Both the position numbers and the translations under genes were made by a program. Source: Hydractinia symbiolongicarpus (Eukaryota > Cnidaria > Hydrozoa > Anthoathecata > Hydractiniidae). Taken from it: a stretch of DNA of 64,000 nucleotides. The stretch spans positions 27,465,650-27,529,649 of the forward strand of contig NC_079887.1 of NCBI RefSeq assembly GCF_029227915.1, in the 5' to 3' direction. Shown here one piece after another: positions 25,593 to 37,136 of this stretch. The first letter of the stretch is position 1. Every line of letters starts with the position of its first letter. The notes beneath the pieces were generated by a model. The model ran no database searches and was not told where the DNA came from. It saw only the letters and a list, made by a program, of their open reading frames with translations.

Positions 25593-27413
25593 GTATAGTC
25601 AAAAGTATACAAAGAAAGTACCCAGGGAGTAAACTCATTTCCCGAACGATTTTTTAAATTATTTTTTCACCACTAAAACGCATGAGACTTGTAGTTTTCA
25701 AAAATGTTTTCATTTTTGATGAGACGCTGAATAAAAGGAGTTTAATCGCCGGCAAACGAAAACCTGTGATTTCCCTAAATTCCGGACTCGGCCCGTATAG
25801 TCAAAAGTATACAAAGAAAGTACCCAGGGAGTAAACTCATTTCCAGAACGATTTTTTAAATTATTTTTTCACCACTAAAACGCATAAGACTTGTAGTTTT
25901 TAAAAATGTTTTCATTTTTGATGAGACGCTGAATAAAAGCAGTTTAATCGCCGGCAAACGAAAACCCGCGATTTCCCGTAAATCCGGGGCTTGGCCCGTA
26001 TAGTCAAAAGTATACAAAGAAAGTACCCAGGGAGTAAACTCATTTCCCGAACGATTTTTTAAATTATTTTTTCACCACTAAAACGCATGAGACTTGTAGT
26101 TTTCAAAAATGTTTTCATTTTTGATAAGACGCTGAATAAAAGCAGTTTAATCGCCGGCAAACGAAAACCTGTGATTTCCCTAAATCCCGGACTCGGCCCG
26201 TTTAGTCAAAAGTATACAAAGAAAGTACCCAGGGAGTAAACTCATTTCCAGAACGTTTTTTAAATTATTTTTTCACCACCAAACGCATGAGACTTGTAGT
26301 TTTCAAAAATATTTTCATATTTGATGTGACGCTGAATAAAAGAAGTTTAATCACCGGCAAACGAAAATCCGCGAGTTCCCGTAAATCCCGGACTCGGCCC
26401 GTATAGTCAAAAGTATACAAAGAAAGTACCCAGGGAGTAAACTCATTTCCCAAACGATTTTTTAAATTATTTTTTCACCACTAAAACGCATAAGACTTGT
26501 AGTTTTTAAAAATGTTTTCATTTTTGATGAGACGCTGAATAAAAGAAGTTTAATCGCCGGCAAACGAAAACCCGCGATTTCCCGTAAATCCCGGCTTGGC
26601 CCGTATAGTCAAAAGTATACAAAGAAAGTACCCAGGGAGTAAACTCATTTCCCGAACGATTTTTTAAATTATTTTTTCACCACTAAAACGCATGAGAATT
26701 TTAGTTTTCAAAAATGTTTTCATTTTTGATGAGACGCTGAATAGAAGCAGTTTAATCGCCGGCAAACGAAAACCTGCGATTTCCCTAAATCCCAGACTCG
26801 GCCCGTATAGTCAAAAGTATACAAAGAAAGTACCCAGGGATTAAACTCATTTCCCGAACGATTTTTTAAATTACTTTTTCACCACTAAAACGCATGAGAC
26901 TTGTAGTTTTTAAAAATGTTTTCATTTTTGATGAGACGCTGAGTAAAAGAAGTTTAATCGCCGGCAAACGAAAACCTGCGATTTCCCGTAAATCCAGGAC
27001 TCGGCCCGTATAGTCAAAAGTATACAAAGAAAGTACCCAGGGAGTAAACTCATTTCCCAAACGATTTTTTAAATTATTTTTTCACCACTAAAACGCATAA
27101 GATTTGTAGTTTTTAAAAATGTTTTCACTTTTGATGGGACGCTGAATAAAAGAAGTTTAATCGCCGGCAAACGAAAATCCGCGATTACCCGTAAATCCCG
27201 GACTCGGCCCGTATAGTCAAAAGTATACAAAGAAAGTACCCAGGGAGTAAACTCATTTCCCGAACGATTTTTTAAATTATTTTTTCACCACTAAAACGCA
27301 TGAGACTTGTAGTTTTCAAAAATGTTTTCAATTTTGATGAGACGCTTAATGAAAGAGGTTTAATCGCCGGCAAACGAAATCCCGCGTTTTCCCGTATATC
27401 CGGGGCTTGGCCC
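25593..27413. repeat. Nine-monomer higher-order unit (1821 bp), copy 3
   Basis: It follows copy 2 at 1821 bp until about 27300, where the last unit switches to the gcttaatgaaagagg type. Its last three monomers are also the first three of the zone D six-monomer unit, so the two higher-order repeats are joined in phase. Confidence 0.85.
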
Positions 27414-28020
27414 GTATAGTCGAATGTATACAAAGAAAGTACCCAGGGAGTAAACTCATTTCCCGAACGATTTTTTAAATTTTTTTTTCAAAACTAAAAC
27501 GCATGAGACTTGTAGTTTTCAAAAATGTTTTCATTTTTGATGAGACGCTTAATGAAAGAGGTTTAATCGCCGGAAAACGAAAACCCGCGATTTCCCGTAA
27601 ATCCCGGGCTTGGCCCGTATAGTCGAATGTATACAAAGAAAGTACCCTGTGAATAAACTCATTTCCAGAACGATTTTTTAAATTATTTTTTCACCATTAA
27701 AACGCATGAGAATTTTAGTTTTGAAGAATGTTTTCATTTTTGATGAGACGCTGAATAAAAGCAGTTTAATCGCCGGCAAACGAAAACCCGCGATTTCCCG
27801 TAAATCCCGGCTTGGCCCGTTTAGTCAAGAGTATACAAAGAAAGTACCCAGGGAGTAAACTCATTTCCCGAACGATTTTTTAAATTATTTTTTCACCATT
27901 ACAACGCATGAGAATTTTAGTTTTCAAAAATGTTTTCATTTTTGATGAGACGCTGAATAAAAGCAGTTTAATCGCCGGCAAACGAAAACGTGCGATTTCC
28001 CTAAATCCCAGACTCGGCCC
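26805..28020. repeat. Zone D unit 1, six monomers (1216 bp)
   Basis: Order M1, M2, M3, M4, M5-like hybrid, M6. M6 is the gcatgagaatt, box-poor monomer. The fifth monomer begins with M5 flanks but carries gcatgagaatt instead of gcatcagac, so it is a local M5/M6 hybrid. Confidence 0.8.
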
Positions 28021-28223
28021 GTATAGTCAAAAGTATACAAAGAAAGTACCCAGGGAGTAAACTCATTTCCCGAACGATTTTTTAAATTACTTTTTCACCA
28101 CTAAAACGCATGAGACTTGTAGTTTTTAAAAATGTTTTCATTTTTGATGAGACGCTGAGTAAAAGAAGTTTAATCGCCGGCAAACGAAAACCTGCGATTT
28201 CCCGTAAATCCTGGACTCGGCCC
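28021..28223 (+). repeat. Zone D monomer M1 (GCTGAGTAAAAG, cctggactcgg)
   Basis: The T tract reads TTACTTTTTC, the dyad is the TTAAAAATG form, GCTGAATAAAAG becomes GCTGAGTAAAAG (destroying AATAAA), and the end reads cctgcgatttcccg then cctggactcgg. It is the first member of each zone D unit. M1 anchors are 26805, 28021, 29237, 30048, 31264, 32074, 32885 and 34302, and the same type occurs earlier at 10901, 18102 and 24984. Confidence 0.8.
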
Positions 28224-28426
28224 GTATAGTCAAAAGTATACAAAGAAAGTACCCAGGGAGTAAACTCATTTCCCAAACGATTTTTTAAATTATTTTTTCA
28301 CCACTAAAACGCATAAGATTTGTAGTTTTTAAAAATGTTTTCACTTTTGATGGGACGCTGAATAAAAGAAGTTTAATCGCCGGCAAACGAAAATCCGCGA
28401 TTACCCGTAAATCCCGGACTCGGCCC
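28224..28426 (+). repeat. Zone D monomer M2 (TTTTCACTTTTGATGGG, gattacccg)
   Basis: Markers are gcataagattt, a C inside the right dyad arm (TTTTCACTTTTGATGGG), and an end reading ccgcgattacccg. M2 follows M1 in zones C and D (25187, 27008, 28224, 29440, 30251, 32277, and an altered copy at 33088). The copies at 11104 and 18305 share the CACTTTTGA change but keep gcataagactt and different ends. The right-arm change breaks the dyad, making this one of the few families with a clearly damaged stem. Confidence 0.75.
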
Positions 28427-28629
28427 GTATAGTCAAAAGTATACAAAGAAAGTACCCAGGGAGTAAACTCATTTCCCGAACGATTTTTTAAATTATTTTT
28501 TCACCACTAAAACGCATGAGACTTGTAGTTTTCAAAAATGTTTTCATTTTTGATGAGACGCTTAATGAAAGAGGCTTAATCGCCGGCAAACGAAATCCCG
28601 CCTTTTCCCGTATATCCGGGGCTTGGCCC

Positions 28630-28832
28630 GTATAGTCGAATGTATACAAAGAAAGTACCCAGGGAGTAAACTCATTTCCCGAACGATTTTTTAAATTTTT
28701 TTTTCAAAACTAAAACGCATGAGACTTGTAGTTTTCAAAAATGTTTTCATTTTTGATGAGACGCTTAATGAAAGAGGTTTAATCGCCGGAAAACGAAAAC
28801 CCGCGATTTCCCGTAAATCCCGGGCTTGGCCC
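28630..28832 (+). repeat. Zone D monomer M4 (CAAAACTAAAACGC box)
   Basis: CACCACTAAAACGC becomes CAAAACTAAAACGC after an AAATTTTTTTTT tract, with GCTTAATGAAAGAGG and ggaaaacg in place of ggcaaacg. Copies lie after anchors 27414, 28630, 31062, 31467 and 35719. The last is outside the regular zone D units and marks a transplanted M3-M4 pair in zone E. Confidence 0.75.
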
Positions 28833-29034
28833 GTATAGTCGAATGTATACAAAGAAAGTACCCTGTGAATAAACTCATTTCCAGAACGATTTTTTAAATT
28901 ATTTTTTCACCACTAAAACGCATCAGACTTGTAGTTTTCAAGAATGTTTTCATTTTTGATGAGACGCTGAATAAAAGCAGTTTAATCGCCGGCAAACGAA
29001 AACCCGCGATTTCCCGTAAATCCCGGCTTGGCCC
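28833..29034 (+). repeat. Zone D monomer M5 (GCATCAGAC)
   Basis: It has ccctgtgaataaac, gcatcagac, the TCAAGAATG dyad and usually a GTTTAG next anchor. Copies follow anchors 28833, 30657, 31670, 32683 and, with a different dyad, 35922. The copy after 27617 is hybrid and has gcatgagaatt instead. Its TCAAGAATG arm is otherwise typical of zone A, about 10 kb to the left. Confidence 0.7.
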
Positions 29035-29236
29035 GTTTAGTCAAAAGTATACAAAGAAAGTACCCAGGGAGTAAACTCATTTCCCGAACGATTTTTTAAA
29101 TTATTTTTTCACCATTAAAACGTATGAGAATTTTAGTTTTCAAAAATGTTTTCATTTTTGATGAGACGCTGAATAAAAGCAGTTTAATCGCCGGCAAACG
29201 AAAACCTGCGATTTCCCTAAATCCCAGACTCGGCCC

Positions 29237-30047
29237 GTATAGTCAAAAGTATACAAAGAAAGTACCCAGGGAGTAAACTCATTTCCCGAACGATTTTTTA
29301 AATTACTTTTTCACCACTAAAACGCATGAGACTTGTAGTTTTTAAAAATGTTTTCATTTTTGATGAGACGCTGAGTAAAAGAAGTTTAATCGCCGGCAAA
29401 CGAAAACCTGCGATTTCCCGTAAATCCTGGACTCGGCCCGTATAGTCAAAAGTATACAAAGAAAGTACCCAGGGAGTAAACTCATTTCCCAAACGATTTT
29501 TTAAATTATTTTTTCACCACTAAAACGCATAAGATTTGTAGTTTTTAAAAATGTTTTCACTTTTGATGGGACGCTGAATAAAAGAAGTTTAATCGCCGGC
29601 AAACGAAAATCCGCGATTACCCGTAAATCCCGGACTCGGCCCGTATAGTCAAAAGTATACAAAGAAAGTACCCAGGGAGTAAACTCATTTCCCGAACGAT
29701 TTTTTAAATTATTTTTTCACCACTAAAACGCATGAGACTTGTAGTTTTCAAAAATGTTTTCATTTTTGATGAGACGCTTAATGAAAGAGGTTTAATCGCC
29801 GGAAAACGAAAACCCGCGATTTCCCGTAAATCCCGGGCTTGGCCCGTATAGTCGAATGTATACAAAGAAAGTACCCTGTGAATAAACTCATTTCCCGAAC
29901 GATTTTTTAAATTATTTTTTCACCATTAAAACGCATGAGAATTTTAGTTTTCAAAAATGTTTTCATTTTTGATGAGACGCTGAATAAAAGCAGTTTAATC
30001 GCCGGCAAACGAAAACCTGCGATTTCCCTAAATCCCAGACTCGGCCC
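29237..30047. repeat. Zone D unit 3, four monomers (811 bp)
   Basis: M1 (29237), M2 (29440), M3/M4 hybrid (29643) and M5/M6 hybrid (29846). The M3/M4 hybrid begins with caccactaaaac as in M3 and ends ggaaaacgaaaaccc as in M4. The second hybrid begins ccctgtgaataaac as in M5 and ends as M6. Two one-monomer deletions at homologous positions convert 6 to 4. Confidence 0.8.
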
Positions 30048-31263
30048 GTATAGTCAAAAGTATACAAAGAAAGTACCCAGGGAGTAAACTCATTTCCCGA
30101 ACGATTTTTTAAATTACTTTTTCACCACTAAAACGCATGAGACTTGTAGTTTTTAAAAATGTTTTCATTTTTGATGAGACGCTGAGTAAAAGAAGTTTAA
30201 TCGCCGGCAAACGAAAACCTACGATTTCCCGTAAATCCTGGACTCGGCCCGTATAGTCAAAAGTATACAAAGAAAGTACCCAGGGAGTAAACTCATTTCC
30301 CAAACGATTTTTTAAATTATTTTTTCACCACTAAAACGCATAAGATTTTTAGTTTTTAAAAATGTTTTCACTTTTGATGGGACGCTGAATAAAAGAAGTT
30401 TAATCGCCGGCAAACGAAAATCCGCGATTACCCGTAAATCCCGGACTCGGCCCGTATAGTCAAAAGTATACAAAGAAAGTACCCAGGGAGTAAACTCATT
30501 TCCCGAACGATTTTTTAAATTATTTTTTCACCACTAAAACGCATGAGACTTGTAGTTTTCAAAAATGTTTTCATTTTTGATGAGACGCTTAATGAAAGAG
30601 GTTTAATCGCCGGAAAACGAAAACCCGCGATTTCCCGTAAATCCCGGGCTTGGCCCGTATAGTCGAATGTATACAAAGAAAGTACCCTGTGAATAAACTC
30701 ATTTCCAGAACGATTTTTTAAATTATTTTTTCACCACTAAAACGCATCAGACTTGTAGTTTTCAAGAATGTTTTCATTTTTGATGAGACGCTGAATAAAA
30801 GCAGTTTAATCGCCGGCAAACGAAAACCCGCTATTTCCCGTTAATCCCAGCTTGGCCCGTATAGTCAAAAGTATACAAAGAAAGTACACAGGGAGTAAAC
30901 TCATTTCCCGAACGATTTTTTAAATTACTTTTTCACCACTAAAACGCATGAGACTTTTAGTTTTCAAAAATGTTTTCATTTTTGATGAGACGCTTAATGA
31001 AAGAGGTTTAATCGCCGGCAAACGAAATCCCGCGTTTTCCCGTATATCCGGGGCTTGGCCCGTATAGTCGAATGTATACAAAGAAAGTACCCAGGGAGTA
31101 AACTCATTTCCCGAACGATTTTTTAAATTTTTTTTTCAAAACTAAAACGCATGAGACTTGTAGTTTTCAAAAATGTTTTCATTTTTGATGAGACGCTTAA
31201 TGAAAGAGGTTTAATCGCCGGAAAACGAAAACCCGCGATTTCCCTAAATCCCAGACTCGGCCC
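30048..31263. repeat. Zone D unit 4, six monomers, reordered (1216 bp)
   Basis: M1, M2, M3/M4 hybrid, M5 (gcatcagac at 30747), M3-like (30859) and an M4/M6 hybrid (31062). The last unit starts with the CAAAAC box of M4 and ends with the box-poor M6 end. The unit shows that a length of six does not guarantee the original order. Confidence 0.75.
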
Positions 31264-32073
31264 GTATAGTCAAAAGTATACAAAGAAAGTACCCAGGGAG
31301 TAAACTCATTTCCCGAACGATTTTTTAAATTACTTTTTCACCACTAAAACGCATGAGACTTGTAGTTTTTAAAAATGTTTTCATTTTTGATGAGACGCTG
31401 AGTAAAAGAAGTTTAATCGCCGGCAAACGAAAACCTGCGATTTCCCGTAAATCCTGGACTCGGCCCGTATAGTCAAAAGTATACAAAGAAAGTACCCAGG
31501 GAGTAAACTCATTTCCCGAACGATTTTTTAAATTTTTTTTTCAAAACTAAAACGCATGAGACTTGTAGTTTTCAAAAATGTTTTCATTTTTGATGAGACG
31601 CTTAATGAAAGAGGTTTAATCGCCGGAAAACGAAAACCCGCGATTTCCCGTAAATCCCGGGCTTGGCCCGTATAGTCGAATGTATACAAAGAAAGTACCC
31701 TGTGAATAAACTCATTTCCAGAACGATTTTTTAAATTATTTTTTCACCACTAAAACGCATCAGACTTGTAGTTTTCAAGAATGTTTTCATTTTTGATGAG
31801 ACGCTAAATAAAAGCAGTTTAATCGCCGGCAAACGAAAACCCGCGATTTCCCGTAAATCCCGGCTTGGCCCGTTTAGTCAAAAGTATACAAAGAAAGTAC
31901 CCAGGGAGTAAACTCATTTCCCGAACGATTTTTTAAATTATTTTTTCACCATTAAAACGCATGAGAATTTTAGTTTTCAAAAATGTTTTCATTTTTGATG
32001 AGACGCTGAATAAAAGCAGTTTAATCGCCGGCAAACGAAAACCTGCGATTTCCCTAAATCCCAGACTCGGCCC
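31264..32073. repeat. Zone D unit 5, four monomers (810 bp)
   Basis: M1 (31264), M4 with CAAAAC (31467), M5 (31670) and M6 (31872). M2 and M3 are missing. This four-monomer form differs in content from unit 3, so shortening happened more than once. Confidence 0.8.
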
Positions 32074-32884
32074 GTATAGTCAAAAGTATACAAAGAAAGT
32101 ACCCAGGGAGTAAACTCATTTCCCGAACGATTTTTTAAATTACTTTTTCACCACTAAAACGCATGAGACTTGTAGTTTTTAAAAGTGTTTTCATTTTTGA
32201 TGAGACGCTGAGTAAAAGAAGTTTAATCGCCGGCAAACGAAAACCTGCGATTTCCCGTAAATCCTGGACTCGGCCCGTATAGTCAAAAGTATACAAAGAA
32301 AGTACCCAGGGAGTAAACTCATTTCCCAAACGATTTTTTAAATTATTTTTTCACCACTAAAACGCATAAGATTTGTAGTTTTTAAAAATGTTTTCACTTT
32401 TGATGGGACGCTGAATAAAAGAAGTTTAATCGCCGGCAAACGAAAATCCGCGATTACCCGTAAATCCCGGACTCGGCCCGTATAGTCAAAAGTATACAAA
32501 GAAAGTACGCAGGGAGTAAACTCATTTCCCGAACGATTTTTTAAATTATTTTTTCACCACTAAAACGCATGAGACTTGTAGTTTTCAAAAATGTTTTCAT
32601 TTTTGATGAGACGCTTAATGAAAGAGGTTTAATCGCCGGAAAACGAAAACCCGCGATTTCCCGTAAATCCCGGGCTTGGCCCGTATAGTCGAATGTATAC
32701 AAAGAAAGTACCCTGTGAATAAACTCATTTCCAGAACGATTTTTTAAATTATTTTTTCACCACTAAAACGCATCAGACTTGTAGTTTTCAAGAATGTTTT
32801 CATTTTTGATGAGACGCTGAATAAAAGCAGTTTAATCGCCGGCAAACGAAAACCCGCTATTTCCCGTAAATCCCGGCTTGGCCC
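32074..32884. repeat. Zone D unit 6, four monomers (811 bp)
   Basis: M1, M2, M3/M4 hybrid (32480) and M5 (32683) with the end gctatttcccg. That end is shared only with 30.8 kb, suggesting a common source for this junction. M6 is missing. Confidence 0.75.
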
Positions 32885-34301
32885 GTATAGTCAAAAGTAT
32901 ACAAAGAAAGTACCCAGGGAGTAAACTCATTTCCCGAACGATTTTTTAAATTACTTTTTCACCACTAAAACGCATGAGACTTGTAGTTTTTAAAAATGTT
33001 TTCATTTTTGATGAGACGCTGAGTAAAAGAAGTTTAATCGCCGGCAAACGAAAACCTGCGATTTCCCGTAAATCCTGGACTCGGCCCGTATAGTCAAAAG
33101 TATACAAAGAAAGTACCCAGGGAGTAAACTCATTTCCCAAACGATTTTTTAAATTATTTTTTCACCACTAAAACGCATAAGATTTGTAGTTTTTAAAAAT
33201 GTTTTCACTTTTGATGAGACGGTGAATAAAAGAAGTTTAATCGCCGGCAAACGAAAACCCGCGATTTCCCGTAAATCCCGGGCTTGGCACGTATAGTCGA
33301 ATGTATACAAAGAAAGTACCCTGTGAGTAAACTCATTTCCAGAACGATTTTTTAAATTATTTTTTCACCACTAAAACGCATAAGACTTGTAGTTTTTAAA
33401 AATGTTTTCATTTTTGATGAGACGCTGAATAAAAGCAGTTTAATCGCCGGCAAACTAAAACCCGCGATTTCCCGTAAATCCGGGGCTTGGCCCGTATAGT
33501 CAAAAGTATACAAAGAAAGTACCCAGGGAGTAAACTCATTTCCCGAACGATTTTTTAAATTATTTTTTCACCACTAAAACGCATGAGACTTGTAGTTTTC
33601 AAAAATGTTTTCATTTTTGATGAGACGCTGAATAAAAGCAGTTTAATCGCCGGCAAACGAAAACCTGCGATTTTCCTAAATCCCGGACTCGGCCCGTATA
33701 GTCAAAAGTATACAAAGAAAGTACCCAGGGAGTAAACTCATTTCCAGAACGATTTTTTAAATTATTTTTTCACCACTAAACGCATGAGACTTGTAGTTTT
33801 CAAAAATATTTTTATATTTGATGTGACGCTGAATAAAAGAAGTTTAATCGCCGGCAAACGAAAATCCGCGAGTTCCCGTAAATCCCGGACTCGGCCCGTA
33901 TAGTCAAAAGTATACAAAGAAAGTACCCAGGGAGTAAACTCATTTCCCGAACGATTTTTGAAATTATTTTTTCACCACTAAAACGCATAAGACTTGTAGT
34001 TTTTAAAAATGTTTTCATTTTTGATGAGACGCTGAATAAAAGAAGTTTAATCGCCGGCAAACGAAAACCCGCGATTTCCCGTAAATCCCGGCTTGGCCCG
34101 TATAGTCAAAAGTATACAAAGAAAGTACCCAAGGAGTAAACTCATTTCCCGAACGATTTTTTAAATTATTTTTTCACCACTAAAACGCATGAGAATTTTA
34201 GTTTTCAAAAATGTTTTCATTTTTGATGAGACGCTGAATAAAAGCAGTTTAATCGCCGGCAAACGAAAACCTGCGATTTCCATAAATCCCAGACTCGGCC
34301 C
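32885..34301. repeat. Zone D terminal unit, seven monomers, mixed
   Basis: It starts as M1 and M2 (the latter altered to gacggtgaataaaag). It continues with zone C-type monomers, including the gcacg/ccctgtgag unit, a cctgcgattttccta unit and a shifted-dyad unit with ttttatatttgatgtg. M1 then returns at 34302. It forms the D/E border. Confidence 0.65.
34100..34301 (+). repeat. Monomer type with GCATGAGAATTTTAG
   Basis: ACTTGTAG is replaced by AATTTTAG just upstream of the dyad, in combination with the box-poor end. This removes the CTTG that is the microhomology partner in the zone A composites. Examples follow anchors 10497, 10699, 17698, 17900, 22961, 24782, 26603, 27819, 29035, 29846, 31872, 34100 and 34707. 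In zones C and D it directly precedes the GCTGAGTAAAAG monomer, as a fixed pair. Confidence 0.75.
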
Positions 34302-37136
34302 GTATAGTCAAAAGTATACAAAGCAAGTACCCAGGGAGTAAACTCATTTCCCGAACGATTTATTAAATTACTTTTTCACCTCTAAAACGCATGAGACTTG
34401 TAGTTTTTAAAAATGTTTTCATTTTTGATGAGACGCTGAGTAAAAGAAGTTTAATCGCCGGCAAACGAAAACCTGCGATTTCCCGTAAATCCTGGACTCG
34501 GCCCGTATAGTCAAAAGTATACAAAGAAAGTACCCAGGGAGTAAACTCATTTCCCAAACGATTTTTTAAATTATTTTTTCACCACTAAAACGCATAAGAC
34601 TTGTAGTTTTTAAAAATGTTTTCATTTTTGATGAGACGCTGAATAAAAGAAGTTTAATCGCCGGCAAACGAAAACCCGCGATTTCCCGTAAATCCCGTCT
34701 TGGCCCGTATAGTCAAAAGTATACAAAGAAAGTACCCAGGGAGTAAACTCATTTCCCGAACGATTTTTTAAATTATTTTTTCACCACTAAAACGCATGAG
34801 AATTTTAGTTTTCAAAAATGTTTTCATTTTTGATAAGACGCTGAATAAAAGCAGTTTAATCGCCGGCAAACGAAAACCTGCGATTTCCCTAAATCCCAGA
34901 CTCGGCCCGTATAGTCAAAAGTATACAAAGAAAGTACCCAGGGAGTAAACTCATTTCCCAAACGATTTTTTAAATTATTTTTTCACCACTAAAACGCATA
35001 AGACTTGTAGTTTTTAAAAATGTTTTCATTTTTGATGAGACGCTGAATAAAAGAAGTTTAATCGCCGGCAAACGAAAACCCGCGATTTCCCGTAAATCCT
35101 GCGCTTGGCCCGTATAGTCAAAAGTATACAAAGAAAGTACCCAGGGAGTAAACTCATTTCCCGAACGATTTTTTATATTATTTTTTTACCACTAAACGCA
35201 TGAGACTTGTAGTTATCAAAAATATTTTCATTTTTGATGAGACGCTGAATAAAAGAAGTTTAATCGCCGGCAAACGAAAACTCGTGATTTCCCGTAAATC
35301 CTGCGCTTGGCCCGTATAGTCAAAAGTATACAAAGAAAGTACCCAGGGAGTAAACTCATTTCCCGAACGATTTTTTATATTATTTTTTTACCACTAAACG
35401 CATGAGACTTGTAGTTTTCAAAAATGTTTTCATATTCGATGGGACGCTGAATAAAAGAAGTTTAATCGCCGGCAAACGAAAATCCGCGATAACCCGTAAA
35501 TCCCGGACTCGGCCCGTATAGTCAAAAGTATACAAAGAAAGTACCCAGGGAGTAAACTCATTTCCCGAACGATTTTTTAAATTATTTTTTCACCACTAAA
35601 ACGCATGAGACTTGTAGTTTTCAAAAATGTTTTCATTTTTGATGAGACGCTTAATGAAAGAGGTTTAATCGCCGGCAAACGAAATCCCGCGTTTTCCCGT
35701 ATATCCGGGGCTTGGCCCGTATAGTCGAATGTATTCAAAGAAAGTACCCAGGGAGTAAACTCATTTCCCGAACGATTTTTTAAATTTTTTTTTCAAAACT
35801 AAAACGCATGAGACTTGTAGTTTTCAAAAATGTTTTCATTTTTGATGAGACGCTTAATGAAAGAGGTTTAATCGCCGGAAAACGAAAACCCGCGATTTCC
35901 CGTAAATCCCGGGCTTGGCCCGTATAGTCGAATGTATACAAAGAAAGTACCCTGTGAATAAACTCATTTCCAGAACGATTTTTTAAATTATTTTTTCACC
36001 ACTAAAACGCATCAGACTTGTAGTTTTTAAAAATGTTTTCATTTTTGATGAGACGCTGAATAAAAGAAGTTTAATCGCCGGCAAACGAAAACCCGCGATT
36101 TCCCGTAAATCCCGGCTTGGTCCGTATAGTCAAAAGTATACAAAGAAAGTACCCAGGGAGTAAACTCATTTCCCGAACGATTTTTTAAATTATTTTTTCA
36201 CCAGTAAAACGCATGAGACTTGTAGTTTTCAAAAATGTTTTCATTTTTGATGAGACGCTAAATAAAAGAAGTTTAATCGCCGGCAAACGAAAACCCGCGA
36301 TTTCCCGTAAATCCCGGGCTTGGCACGTATAGTCGAATGTATACAAAGAAAGTACCCTGTGAGTAAACTCATTTCCAGAACGATTTTTTAAATTATTTTT
36401 TCACCACTAAAGCCCATGAGACTTGTAGTTTTTAAAAATGTTTTCATATTTGATAAGACGCTGAATAAAAGAAGTTTAATCGCCGGCAAACGAAAACCCG
36501 CGATTTCCCGTAAATCCCGGGCTTGGCACGTATAGTCGAATGTATACAAAGAAAGTACCCTGTGAGTAAACTCATTTCCAGAACGATTTTTTAAATTATT
36601 TTTTCACCACTAAAGCCCATGAGACTTGTAGTTTTTAAAAATGTTTTCATTTTTGATGAGACGCTGAATAAAAGAAGTTTAATCGCCGGCAAACGAAAAC
36701 CCGCGATTTCCGTAAATCCCGGCTTGGCCCGTATAGTCAAAAGTATACAAAGAAAGTACCCAGGGAGTAAACTCATTTCCCGAACGATTTTTTAAATTAT
36801 TTTTTCACCACTAAAACGCATGAGACTTGTAGTTTTCAAAAATGTTTTCATTTTTGATGAGACGCTGAATAAAAGCAGTTTAATCGCCGGCAAACGAAAA
36901 CCTGCGATTTCCCGTTAATCCGGGGCTTGGCCCGTATAGTCGAATGTATACAAAGAAAGTACCCAGGGAGTAAACTCATTTCCCAAACGATTTTTTAAAT
37001 TTTTTTTTCACCACTAAAACGCACGAGACTTGTATTTTTCAAAAATGTTTTCATTTTTGATGAGACGCTGTATAAAAGAAGTTTAATCGCCGGCAAACGA
37101 AAACCCGCGATTTCCCGTAAATCCCGGGCTTGGCAC
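34302..37136. repeat. Zone E mosaic of families from other zones
   Basis: No internal higher-order period is visible. In order: an M1-like unit, a gcataagac unit, a gcatgagaatt unit, a zone A-like pair (cctgcgcttgg with tagttatc, 35112-35515), an M3-M4 pair (35516-35921), an M5-like unit (35922), a block shared with 18.9-19.4 kb (36530-37065), and a gctgtataaaag unit. It looks like a patchwork of short exchanges. Confidence 0.7.

Larger units (their letters stand above)
28021..29236. repeat. Zone D unit 2, six monomers (1216 bp), complete form
   Basis: Order M1 (28021), M2 (28224), M3 (28427), M4 (28630), M5 (28833), M6 (29035). This is the cleanest copy and serves as reference for the shortened units. 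Confidence 0.85.
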
